Assembly (NCBI GenBank): GCA_018824145.1
Contig: JAHJHC010000085.1
Span: 1-35,675 of the forward strand
From: Candidatus Omnitrophota bacterium
GTDB lineage: Bacteria > Omnitrophota > Gorgyraeia > Gorgyraeales > Gorgyraeaceae
DNA length: 35,675 nt
Direction: 5' to 3'
Position numbers and translations under genes: made by a program. The stretch's first letter is position 1. The number at the start of each line of letters is the position of its first letter. Below the pieces are notes generated by a model. That model worked only from the letters and a program-made list of their open reading frames with translations, made no database searches and had not been told where the DNA came from. Shown in pieces: positions 23,519 through 31,686 of this stretch.

Positions 23519-24996
23519 TTTGCTAATATAATTTTTCTCTCTTCTCTAAGAAATCTTTTTGCAACGATATAGTAAAACCCCAACCAAACAGGCAAGATAC
23601 CTAAAATTATTATATTATCGTTCGGAAAAACCTTTCTTATAACGAGCCCGAAAAATAGAAAGGATAGGGCACAAAGAAAACCCTTGGAGAATCTACTTAC
23701 AAGCTCAAAAAAATTCAATGTTATTAACTTTCTTGTGAAAAAATAATATTCGATGCACACAATCAGTTGAGACAGCATAAAGCTGAAAGGAAGGCTATAT
23801 ATACCGTATCTATTAAATAACAGTGTTAATAAAACGTAGAGCGTCAACACTCCTGTAACTGTATTTATCGCTACAATTCCAATCTTCTTTGCCGCAATAA
23901 TAACCCGCGAGAGATACGTTTCAAAAGACAAGACTATGAAATATATAAGTAAAACATTAAACAGCTCAGAAAGCAATTTAATATCACTAAAAGTAAATTT
24001 ACTCCCTAAAAATAAAATCTTCAATAAAGATGGCAAAAATACTATTGTCAAAGAGGTAAGCATAAAACTTAATGCCATACTTACCCTTGTCGTACGGATA
24101 AACAAGTCTTTGACCTTTTGCCATTTTGAGAATGATATCCACTCTGATACGCGGGAATAATATACCCTTACGATAGAATTTATCGAGATCTGGATGAGTG
24201 TATTTATTATTTTTTCCGCGTATGAAAATAGTGTTATTGCCCCTTCTCCTAAACGAGACGCAAAATTTTTAATAATAATATCCCTAAACCCCCATACAAT
24301 AGTATTCAAGGACATCTTGGCAGATTTATTAATCAACTCCGGAAGTTTTTTATGGTAAAAACGTAATGACGGCAACCAGTTGGTCTTAGAGTGAAAAAAT
24401 ACTAAAAGCAGGAGCGTTCCGAGAATGTTCGAGAAAAGATTCCCTATTGCGATACCACTTACGCCATAGAAAGGAACCAACACAAACAAGGAACCAATAT
24501 TAACGACAGGCGTCAATAGGCGTATTGATGCAGGGATAGCATAGTAATGCAATGCATTGAGTGTAAATATCAATACCTTTTGTACATTGAAAAATAAAAG
24601 GGCAAATACAAGGATATGGATGAGCCTTCGTGCAAGCAAGATACTCTCTTCAGAAAAACCCGGTGCTATTATTTTGATAACCCATAGATCAAATAATCTT
24701 ACGAAAATAATTACAATAACCGATAGAAGAACTGACCACTTTATTATAACATCGACAAAGATAAGACTCTCTTCTGCATTATCCCTGCGGACATCATTAA
24801 ATACAGGAATAAAAAGAGATGTGAAATATTCGTTTGCCAGGCCGGATAACCCGAACAACGTGAAGCCGACAAACAGACAATCTAATTCCCAAGAGACCCC
24901 AAACCTCCTTCCTAAAAGAATATGAAAAACAAATCTTACTATAACTGCTATCGAAGTTATTATGGCAAGCCTAAAAGTTTTCAATCTTAATTGCAT
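23515..24996 (-). CDS. MurJ/MviN-type lipid-linked oligosaccharide flippase (Wzx role)
   Basis: A 493-residue polytopic protein with roughly 13-14 helices. The N-terminal part ('FRLAIITSIAVIVRFVFHILLGRRFGVSWELDCLFVGFTL') and the block 'NEYFTSLFIPVFNDVRRDNAEES' resemble the MviN/MurJ branch of the MOP superfamily rather than classical Wzx. In this locus it would flip the finished polyprenyl-linked repeat unit to the periplasmic side. The start lies inside the end of the polymerase gene, overlapping by ten bases. The presence of a MurJ-like protein beside Wzy and Wzc components argues for export of this glycan, not peptidoglycan lipid II, but the latter cannot be excluded. Confidence 0.88.
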   Translation of the reverse strand: MQLRLKTFRLAIITSIAVIVRFVFHILLGRRFGVSWELDCLFVGFTLFGLSGLANEYFTSLFIPVFNDVRRDNAEESLIFVDVIIKWSVLLSVIVIIFVRLFDLWVIKIIAPGFSEESILLARRLIHILVFALLFFNVQKVLIFTLNALHYYAIPASIRLLTPVVNIGSLFVLVPFYGVSGIAIGNLFSNILGTLLLLVFFHSKTNWLPSLRFYHKKLPELINKSAKMSLNTIVWGFRDIIIKNFASRLGEGAITLFSYAEKIINTLIQISINSIVRVYYSRVSEWISFSKWQKVKDLFIRTTRVSMALSFMLTSLTIVFLPSLLKILFLGSKFTFSDIKLLSELFNVLLIYFIVLSFETYLSRVIIAAKKIGIVAINTVTGVLTLYVLLTLLFNRYGIYSLPFSFMLSQLIVCIEYYFFTRKLITLNFFELVSRFSKGFLCALSFLFFGLVIRKVFPNDNIIILGILPVWLGFYYIVAKRFLREERKIILAK

Positions 24997-26321
24997 CTTG
25001 TATATTCCTCAGATTGCGGGATCATGGGTAGCAGCATAACTATTGCTGCCATAAAAAAGAACGGTTCCATAATCCTGGTTAAAATAAAACCATTTGCACC
25101 TACATTAAAAAAAACCAAACCTACAAAACCGGACAGAAAACCCAGGCTTATACCCTTGAACAACTTATCTCGCACCATTAAAAAAACGTCCAGACCGTTT
25201 TTGAAGATAGCCCAAAGTAAAAATAAAAAAATACACAAACCTATGATTCCCATCTCTGCAAGTATACGCATATACTGGCCATCTATAAAACCAAATCCGG
25301 TAACACCATAACCTAATATCTTATGTTCGCTTTTCTTCCATATATCTTCCCATGACCGAATCCTAGCTGAAGCAGAAGGGTCCAGCTCCATACCTAACAT
25401 AGATGCTGGCCTTATCTGCTCAGACCTTGCAGTGAAAGTATATTTTATTCTTTCCTTTACAGGATAAGGCATAAAAACTAAGCCTAAAAACACGGCCAAT
25501 AAAAGTATGGAGATAAGCATAACCTTCCTCTGTCCAAATATTATCAAACTAAACCACATAGGTACGACAGCTATATAAGATGTCCTAGAAAGTGTAAATA
25601 AAAAAGCAGGTAATATAAAAAATATACCAATCATAGCCAGAAAAAACTTTGTCTTTTTTGAAGTGCTATATAAAAATATACCCATCAAAATTGCAAGCAT
25701 GAAAACAAGATACCCTCCTAATGTATTTGGCTCTCCTGCTCCTTCAAAAGGGGCAGTAGCCCTACTAACAAGACCTATGTGAAGATTGGCATAGATACAG
25801 GTAATAAAACATGTCAAAATAAAAGCAACTATAAACATCTTTATCTGTGACCTGGTTCGAACCTGATTAGCTACCATAAAATAAAGCACAAAATATTCGA
25901 TATATTTAAAAAGATAAAAAAATCCTTTTAAAGGAATAACGTAACCGAGAATTATACCGCGCAGAGTCAAGACAATACATGTAGCTATATAAATGCCAAT
26001 AGGGACATTCAGCGGAGTGCTTCTAAAAAGTCCAAGTTCTTTATTTATCGCTGTCCGTGCCAACCACGTAAATGTAATAATAATCAATAAAAAATCCTCT
26101 AAACGTAATACTATATCCCGGCCAGGAATAGACCCGACCTTAATCTCCGGAGAGAGAAGCATGGAGAAAATTATAATTAATAATCCTAAATCGGGTCTGA
26201 GAAATGTAACAATGGAGACCATTAACCCAATAACAATAAAAAAAGGGATGTCATAGGAGGTTTGTGCTATATTTTTTCCTAAAAATACAGCTATAAAAAT
26301 AATGACAATAATAATTATCAA
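24987..26321 (-). CDS. O-antigen ligase/Wzy-type polysaccharide polymerase
   Basis: A 444-residue membrane protein with about ten helices. It has the Wzy_C/O-antigen ligase region: 'FTLSRTSYIAVVPMWFSLIIFG', a large periplasmic loop with 'RIRSWEDIWKKSEHKILGYGVTGFGFIDGQYMRILAEMGIIGLCIFL', and a final hydrophobic tail. Wzy-type enzymes join repeat units in the periplasm. The start is uncertain: the ORF begins at TTG (26321) without a good ribosome site. AAGGAG at 26351-26356 is 29 bases away but only 8 bases from an in-frame ATA at 26342, which would give (M)DFRSPLLIIIIVIIFIAVF. No ATG or GTG lies between. It follows the Wzc-like kinase and precedes the flippase. Confidence 0.88.
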   Translation of the reverse strand: MIIIIVIIFIAVFLGKNIAQTSYDIPFFIVIGLMVSIVTFLRPDLGLLIIIFSMLLSPEIKVGSIPGRDIVLRLEDFLLIIITFTWLARTAINKELGLFRSTPLNVPIGIYIATCIVLTLRGIILGYVIPLKGFFYLFKYIEYFVLYFMVANQVRTRSQIKMFIVAFILTCFITCIYANLHIGLVSRATAPFEGAGEPNTLGGYLVFMLAILMGIFLYSTSKKTKFFLAMIGIFFILPAFLFTLSRTSYIAVVPMWFSLIIFGQRKVMLISILLLAVFLGLVFMPYPVKERIKYTFTARSEQIRPASMLGMELDPSASARIRSWEDIWKKSEHKILGYGVTGFGFIDGQYMRILAEMGIIGLCIFLFLLWAIFKNGLDVFLMVRDKLFKGISLGFLSGFVGLVFFNVGANGFILTRIMEPFFFMAAIVMLLPMIPQSEEYTRCN

Positions 26322-26357
26322 TAAGGGACTACGGAAGTCTATTTTTTCTTCTCCTTT

Positions 26358-28232
26358 TTACTTTATATAATAATCCTTCTTAACATAACTGTAGGAAGAA
26401 AACATTTTAATTTCTGATGTCCTGATATTATTTAAAACTACTCCTATCGGTTTTCCCTTTGCACTTTCTATCTGGATCTTAGCCCTCCTGAGGAGACCTC
26501 TGCCAACTTTACCGATTTTATATATCAAAACTACTCCATCGATTTTCGAGGTCAGAACAAGAGTATCTGAAACTGGAAGCACAGGAGCACAGTCAAGTAA
26601 AACTACGTCAAATTTTTCTTTAGCTTCTTTTATCAAATCACCCATTTTTTTAGAACCTAATAACTCCGATGGATTAACGTGGATACGGCCGCTAGTAAGT
26701 ACACTCAGATTCTCCATGCCGTGTTTCTTTAAAATCTCTTCTGCCTTTATTTCACCTACCAAGATATCAACTACTGTATTGACTGCCTCATCCAACTTCA
26801 AAGTTCCTGCTACTACTTCATGCAGACCATTTTCTTTTTTAATGCCAAACACTTTATGAATAAAAGGATGCCTTAAATCAGCGTCTATTAGAAGCACCTT
26901 TTTTCCCATCTGCGCAAAGCTAACAGCACAATTAGCTGTAGTAATGGTCTTGCCTTCCTTTGTATCAACACTTGTAAACAGAAAACTTTTTCCTTGTTTG
27001 CCGCCACCGCTGAATTGGATATTGGACTGAAGAGTGCGGTATGCCTCGGCAATAGCGGATTTAGGTCTATAATGTGTAACTAAATAGTTTGCCAGTTTCT
27101 GGACATCACTATCCTTTCCCTCTGCCTGTTTTTTCCAAAAAGCGAACTTTTCTTCTTTTAACTTTATACATGGGATCACTCCCAGTACAGGAAGCTTTAA
27201 ATATTCCTCCACATCTTCTATGGTTCCGATAGATGTATCCAGACTCTCCATAACAAAACAAGTAACTATTCCCAACACAATCCCTAAAATCCCTCCTATA
27301 AAAATATTCCTTGTTCTATTGGAATTGATAGGTGCCTTTGGTTGGACCGGCGGGTTGACTATTTCCACATCCTTGGTCTTTGACGCCTCTACAATCTGCG
27401 CCTTTGCATATTTATCTTTTAACATAGCGTATAAATCTTCGTCAGTCTTCAATTCACGTTTGAGCCGAGCAAATAATAACTCTTTCTCAGGCAGTGTCTT
27501 AAGCTGATTTTGAATGAGTCTAATCTCTTCTTCCAACAGCAAAACTTTTGGATGATTTTCTGTATATCGTTCTCTAAGGCTGGATAGCTCTAGTTCCAAT
27601 CTGGCTGTTTTATCCTGAAGAGGCATCACTGTTCCCACAGCCTCTCCTTTTTCTTTAAGCTCTTTCAGTGCCTCTTCTGTATTTTTTAATCTTGTACCAG
27701 TAATATCCAATTGCCTTTCGATAAACTCTCTGGTGGTTTTAGCTTCATTAATCTTGGTTCTCCAATTCTCTTCGATATATGCATCAGCAACCTCCATGGC
27801 TATCCTCATTGCCTCTCGGGGATTGCTGTCTATAGCTCTAATCTCTACTAAATCTGTATTTCCTACCCGTTCAGTATCAATTTTACTTCTAAGTGTAGTT
27901 ATGGCGTTTTGCAGCTCAGGCCATTCTATCTCTTCATCTACATATTTTAACCTTGTCACTGCTTGTTTAAGCACCTGGTCGCTCTTTATCAACTCTATTT
28001 CACTCTCTAGCGTACTACGAGCTCCCCAAAACGTAATCTCTGTCCCGGATATAGCGGCTATGGGAGCCCGTGCGTATATCTTAATCGTAGTAACGACCTT
28101 ATATATAGATACCTGCTGATAACTATAAAAAAACGTAGAAAGCATCACAGACAGAAAAACAGCTATAATAATCCATTTCCTCTTGCGAAAAATCCTCCAA
28201 TAATCCCATAGATTCAACTCATATCTTGCCAT
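26358..28232 (-). CDS. Wzc-type polysaccharide co-polymerase with tyrosine autokinase
   Basis: A 624-residue protein with an N-terminal Wzz domain between two helices (about 22-38 and 310-328) and an intervening coiled-coil region (about 160-285). A cytoplasmic BY-kinase domain follows. Walker A lies in 'FTSVDTKEGKTITTAN' (about 419-434), Walker A' in 'KKVLLIDADLRHP' (444-456) and Walker B in 'VVLLDCAP' (543-550). The C terminus has a tyrosine cluster Y614, Y616, Y621, Y622 ('SSYSYVKKDYYIK'), typical for autophosphorylation. It would control chain length and couple polymerisation to export with the Wza-like lipoprotein. It starts 16 bases after the UbiA-like gene, with a GGAGCAGGT ribosome region. 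The tyrosine phosphatase partner is not in the window. Confidence 0.95.
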   Translation of the reverse strand: MARYELNLWDYWRIFRKRKWIIIAVFLSVMLSTFFYSYQQVSIYKVVTTIKIYARAPIAAISGTEITFWGARSTLESEIELIKSDQVLKQAVTRLKYVDEEIEWPELQNAITTLRSKIDTERVGNTDLVEIRAIDSNPREAMRIAMEVADAYIEENWRTKINEAKTTREFIERQLDITGTRLKNTEEALKELKEKGEAVGTVMPLQDKTARLELELSSLRERYTENHPKVLLLEEEIRLIQNQLKTLPEKELLFARLKRELKTDEDLYAMLKDKYAKAQIVEASKTKDVEIVNPPVQPKAPINSNRTRNIFIGGILGIVLGIVTCFVMESLDTSIGTIEDVEEYLKLPVLGVIPCIKLKEEKFAFWKKQAEGKDSDVQKLANYLVTHYRPKSAIAEAYRTLQSNIQFSGGGKQGKSFLFTSVDTKEGKTITTANCAVSFAQMGKKVLLIDADLRHPFIHKVFGIKKENGLHEVVAGTLKLDEAVNTVVDILVGEIKAEEILKKHGMENLSVLTSGRIHVNPSELLGSKKMGDLIKEAKEKFDVVLLDCAPVLPVSDTLVLTSKIDGVVLIYKIGKVGRGLLRRAKIQIESAKGKPIGVVLNNIRTSEIKMFSSYSYVKKDYYIK

Positions 28233-28248
28233 ATCTTAATACCTGCTC

Positions 28249-29133
28249 CTAAAATAGATTTATAACAATAAAAATCCCCATAAAACAACCCATAATACCA
28301 TATAATGTCCTATACCTTTTTCTGAAACCATACATATTTGTACAACTGAGGCCTTTTCTTAAAGTATCGCAAAAAAAATAAATATAAAAGGGATATATTG
28401 CTAACAGCATAACACTTAGATACTGATAAACTATACCATAAAAACCAAGAAAATAAAAATATATTGAAGATAAACTAAATAAAAAGAAGCTTAGAAAAAA
28501 CATCTTCTTTTTGCCGAATCTAACTGCATTTGTCATAATTCCAGCTACTAAGTCTCCCTCGTAATCTTTTACCTCATGATTTAAGTGTCCTGCCGTAAAA
28601 ACAATACCAAAATAAAATCCTATAAGTACGCTTCCCATATCAATACGCCTAAAAATAGAATAGCCAGACAAAAAGAACAACGTCCCTCCTACCAAATGGA
28701 CGAGAGAAGATAGTATCGGCTTACCTTTTAAGAAAAAAGGCTCACAACTATATAGGTCTAAAATAAGTCCTATCAGCAATGCTATTATAAAGGTCCTGAG
28801 GGTAAACAAGAAACACGTACATAATCCTAAAAACAATAAAATAAACGACAGGACGAATAATCCTTTTGGAGAAACCTCGGCGGATAATAAAGGAGAATTT
28901 TTTGCTGGGTTATGTACATCCGCAGACCTACCGTACAGGTCATTCAATATCCACACATGTCCTCCTATAAAAATCACTCCCAGCGTTAATAATATCATTT
29001 TGAATAAAGTTTCTCGACTAAAAATAGTTACACTAAAAAGAGTGCCCAGTAAAGGAATCCCTGAAAATAACAATAATTCCTTGTATCTTATAATATCCAA
29101 ATAATTTTTGATTTTTCTACAAATTTGCCTCAT
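28249..29133 (-). CDS. UbiA-family membrane prenyltransferase-like protein
   Basis: A 294-residue protein with about eight helices and the UbiA arrangement. The first Asp-rich motif reads N64-D65-L-Y-G68-R-S-A-D72, so the middle Asp of the usual NDxxDxxxD is Gly. It is followed by 'HNPAKNSPLLSAEVSPKG', comparable with the NPxxxxRPLxSGxxS stretch of the family. The second motif is K-D190-Y-E-G-D194. UbiA proteins transfer prenyl chains to aromatic or glycerol acceptors, and one branch (DprP in mycobacteria) transfers phosphoribose to polyprenyl phosphate. Setting between a GT-C-like gene (17-base overlap) and the Wzc kinase suggests a polyprenyl-linked reaction for glycan synthesis. Substrate not determined. 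Confidence 0.82.
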   Translation of the reverse strand: MRQICRKIKNYLDIIRYKELLLFSGIPLLGTLFSVTIFSRETLFKMILLTLGVIFIGGHVWILNDLYGRSADVHNPAKNSPLLSAEVSPKGLFVLSFILLFLGLCTCFLFTLRTFIIALLIGLILDLYSCEPFFLKGKPILSSLVHLVGGTLFFLSGYSIFRRIDMGSVLIGFYFGIVFTAGHLNHEVKDYEGDLVAGIMTNAVRFGKKKMFFLSFFLFSLSSIYFYFLGFYGIVYQYLSVMLLAIYPFYIYFFCDTLRKGLSCTNMYGFRKRYRTLYGIMGCFMGIFIVINLF

Positions 29134-30454
29134 ATTGCCCTTTAAGATTAATCTGTATATCTCTTACAACCAACCACAACATCCATAGAGACGTTGCAGA
29201 AAAAAGACTCCTCGATAAATCTATTATTACATCTCTAAACGGATGTAGCAATCCTCTTATAACTTCAGGCGGATGCAAACTAGTCTGAATAAGAGACGGG
29301 TTAATGGGTAAAAAAAGCTTGACCAAAAACAATCCGCCGTCTAGAGCAAAAATTAAAAAACACAATATCTGAATCAAATGAGGAATAAGAATGTATTTTT
29401 TCCTGACAATCAATAGGGTAAGAAAAGGCATCATCCATATAAAGTATTGAGGATAAAAATTGCTTGTAGCATAAAAAAATAGAAGAATAACTAAGGCATA
29501 ATTTTCAATATTACATACAGGATGATTCTTAAAAAAATAGCTGTGCCAGAGGACTAGAAAGTAAAATATGGGAAAAAGATATAACGATACAGTTCTAAAA
29601 GAAGATGAAATCGTGATTTTATTCAGAAAAAAACCAAATTGACCCTTCAGGCCCAATTGAAAAAAGCCGCTAAGCTGGGTACCGAATCTAAAAGGGCTTA
29701 TTCCTTCAACTAATAGCGTTAGCACTGCTAATGGTAAAAATCCTAAAAACACCAGCTTAATCCTCTCCCTGTTTGTCTTGCCTAAAATAAATGCAAAAGG
29801 CAAAACGAAAAATAGGCTATAATATCTAAAAAGAACACTTATACCAAGGACCAAAAGAGAGACATTATGCCTCCCTCTTCTCGCAAAATACATACTTAAA
29901 AGTATAAAAAATATGGGGATGATTTCATATTTACCCCACATATAAATGACAAAAAGAGTAAGAAAGTTTACCATCCAAAACTTTAAGGCAACCATCTGCT
30001 TTTCTACGTCTTTAATCATCTTAACCAACAAAAAGGCACACGCGATATCAAAAAATAGATACGGAAGTTTAAACAGAAACAAAATCTTAAAAATACCTTG
30101 CTGAGATGCAAACAAGTTAATTGTTTCAATATGGGCCTTAAAATCGGATAAGAAACATATAATGTTACTATTATTTAACCATATTTTATTATCTATGTGA
30201 AGGAAGGGTCTAAATATCCATAAAAAAACTGTGTGGAGATACGCAGGAACTATCAAGTAATTCCCGCCGGAAATATTAAAATTATCATATATATATCGTC
30301 CCAGATTAAAAATATGCTGGTCTATTACTTTATAACTGCACCAATAAGGCTCCAATAAATCAGGATGGAAAGTGATGGGCATTAAAATCAACCGCAAGAA
30401 AAAACCTATCAAAATCCATTTATAAATAACACTGCCCTTTTTAGACCTTTTCAA
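29117..30454 (-). CDS. Polytopic membrane protein, probable GT-C-type glycosyltransferase
   Basis: A 445-residue protein with about ten or more hydrophobic helices. The N-terminal loop after the first helix contains 'MPITFHPDLLEPYWCSYK', with an acidic residue where GT-C enzymes hold a catalytic Asp. 'MWGKYEIIPIFFILLSMYFARRGRHN' also recalls membrane mannosyltransferases of the DUF2029/PIG-M type. GT-C enzymes use polyprenyl-phosphate sugars on the outer face of the membrane. The start is TTG, with AGGAG eight bases upstream. It lies 11 bases after the reductase gene and overlaps the UbiA-like gene by 17 bases. The assignment is from topology and motif resemblance only, so other transport or unknown roles remain possible. 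Confidence 0.6.
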   Translation of the reverse strand: MKRSKKGSVIYKWILIGFFLRLILMPITFHPDLLEPYWCSYKVIDQHIFNLGRYIYDNFNISGGNYLIVPAYLHTVFLWIFRPFLHIDNKIWLNNSNIICFLSDFKAHIETINLFASQQGIFKILFLFKLPYLFFDIACAFLLVKMIKDVEKQMVALKFWMVNFLTLFVIYMWGKYEIIPIFFILLSMYFARRGRHNVSLLVLGISVLFRYYSLFFVLPFAFILGKTNRERIKLVFLGFLPLAVLTLLVEGISPFRFGTQLSGFFQLGLKGQFGFFLNKITISSSFRTVSLYLFPIFYFLVLWHSYFFKNHPVCNIENYALVILLFFYATSNFYPQYFIWMMPFLTLLIVRKKYILIPHLIQILCFLIFALDGGLFLVKLFLPINPSLIQTSLHPPEVIRGLLHPFRDVIIDLSRSLFSATSLWMLWLVVRDIQINLKGQYEANL

Positions 30455-30465
30455 CTCCTTATCTC

Positions 30466-31602
30466 CTATATATTCCTGGTAAGTCTACGCGGCATAACGC
30501 TAAAAAAGAAAAAATATAATTTCATCAACATAAAATATAAACTTCTATTTACCATGCCTGACAAATTCATACATGTCCTATTAACAAAATCCAAAACCTT
30601 TAAACACCAATAGTGTCTTGTCATCCGCAGTTTCGTCGTATATTGAGAAAAGACTCTAACTCTGTCTTTACCCTGCTTTAAGGTCTCTATGCAAGTTGAT
30701 GCAGCTAGTTCACCGCTCTTAACTGCATAAACCAAACCACCCCCTGTTAAAGGATTTACCATTCCTGCTGCATCGCCGACAATAAAACAAGAATCACAAC
30801 TTGTCCTTCTGGCCAAAGAAATAGGAATCAAGCCAGCAGTAAAACGCATCTTCTTTCTATGTCTCAACAAATGGTGATTTTTAATAAACTCTTCCAGACA
30901 AACTTTAAGATTTCTCTTTACCTTAGAGCATGTACAACCGACACCTACGTTCAACCTATCTTTTTTGGGGAAAATCCAATAATAACCCCAGGGAATATCA
31001 TATGAATTAAAAAAAATTTCGACCATATCTGAAAAATTGTTTTGGCAATCCAACTCATAGGTTAACGCAAGACAAGTGTTATCAGGTCTTTTTTTAAAAC
31101 CAACGCCAAACGTCCTCATGGCAAGGGTATTCACTCCATCGGCAAATACCACTAATTTACTGTTCACCTGTATCTTTCGCTCAGTAGTCAAATCTTCTAT
31201 AAACACCTCGATAGCTGTGTGTCTCATTTTTACATCGTAAACCCTCGTTGACAAAAAAAGACTTGCTCCGGCGGTAACTGCCTGGTCTGCCAAAAATCTA
31301 TCAAACACTTTGCGATAAACAGTAACAAATAAAGGATATCTTCTATATAATCTCTTCTCATAAGAATTGAAATGTAAAACACAACCGTAAATCTCTTTCT
31401 CTATTATACGACTATCCAATCCTAACTTCTGGGCAAGAGCATACGGCATACCTCCTGCGCAAGGATTATGTAGGCCGGGTTCTTTATCTTTTTCTATCAT
31501 TAAAACATCTATTCCTGCCTCAGCAATAATCCTAGATGCAGTTGAACCTGCAGGACCTGCACCAATAACTATCACATCCCACTCGTTCTTTTTAAGTGTC
31601 AT
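30466..31602 (-). CDS. Geranylgeranyl-reductase-family FAD oxidoreductase
   Basis: About 378 residues from the ATG at 31602. The ORF-track GTG start at 31623 lies inside a terminator hairpin, so I did not use it. The FAD-binding motif is 'DVIVIGAGPAGSTASRIIAEAGIDVLMIEK', followed by 'HNPCAGGMP', matching the PCxGG motif of geranylgeranyl reductases, and by 'CFIVGDAAGMVNPLTGGGLVYAVKSG', the second flavin-binding block. Family members reduce double bonds of isoprenoid chains (chlorophyll phytyl tails, archaeal lipids, menaquinone or dolichol). Next to a UbiA-like protein and a GT-C-like protein, it may act on a polyprenyl carrier or lipid anchor of the glycan. The substrate is unknown. Confidence 0.85.
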   Translation of the reverse strand: MTLKKNEWDVIVIGAGPAGSTASRIIAEAGIDVLMIEKDKEPGLHNPCAGGMPYALAQKLGLDSRIIEKEIYGCVLHFNSYEKRLYRRYPLFVTVYRKVFDRFLADQAVTAGASLFLSTRVYDVKMRHTAIEVFIEDLTTERKIQVNSKLVVFADGVNTLAMRTFGVGFKKRPDNTCLALTYELDCQNNFSDMVEIFFNSYDIPWGYYWIFPKKDRLNVGVGCTCSKVKRNLKVCLEEFIKNHHLLRHRKKMRFTAGLIPISLARRTSCDSCFIVGDAAGMVNPLTGGGLVYAVKSGELAASTCIETLKQGKDRVRVFSQYTTKLRMTRHYWCLKVLDFVNRTCMNLSGMVNRSLYFMLMKLYFFFFSVMPRRLTRNI

Positions 31603-31612
31603 ATAATCTAAA

Positions 31613-31641
31613 AAAAATGTCACCTTTGAGGTGACATTTTT
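31613..31641. terminator. Strong bidirectional hairpin terminator/attenuator after the Wza-like gene
   Basis: A perfect 13-bp inverted repeat AAAAATGTCACCT-ttg-AGGTGACATTTTT. On the minus strand the GTCACCT hairpin is followed by eight T residues, the classical form of an intrinsic terminator. It lies 46 bases after the stop of the Wza-like gene and just 11 bases before the reductase start codon. It could reduce transcription of the downstream glycan genes relative to the first three genes, or end a separate transcript. A promoter for the downstream part is not obvious in this short space. Confidence 0.85.
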
Positions 31642-31686
31642 AAAGCATTTTCTAAAACTTTACTCTGGATTTGGAATGATTTCTTT

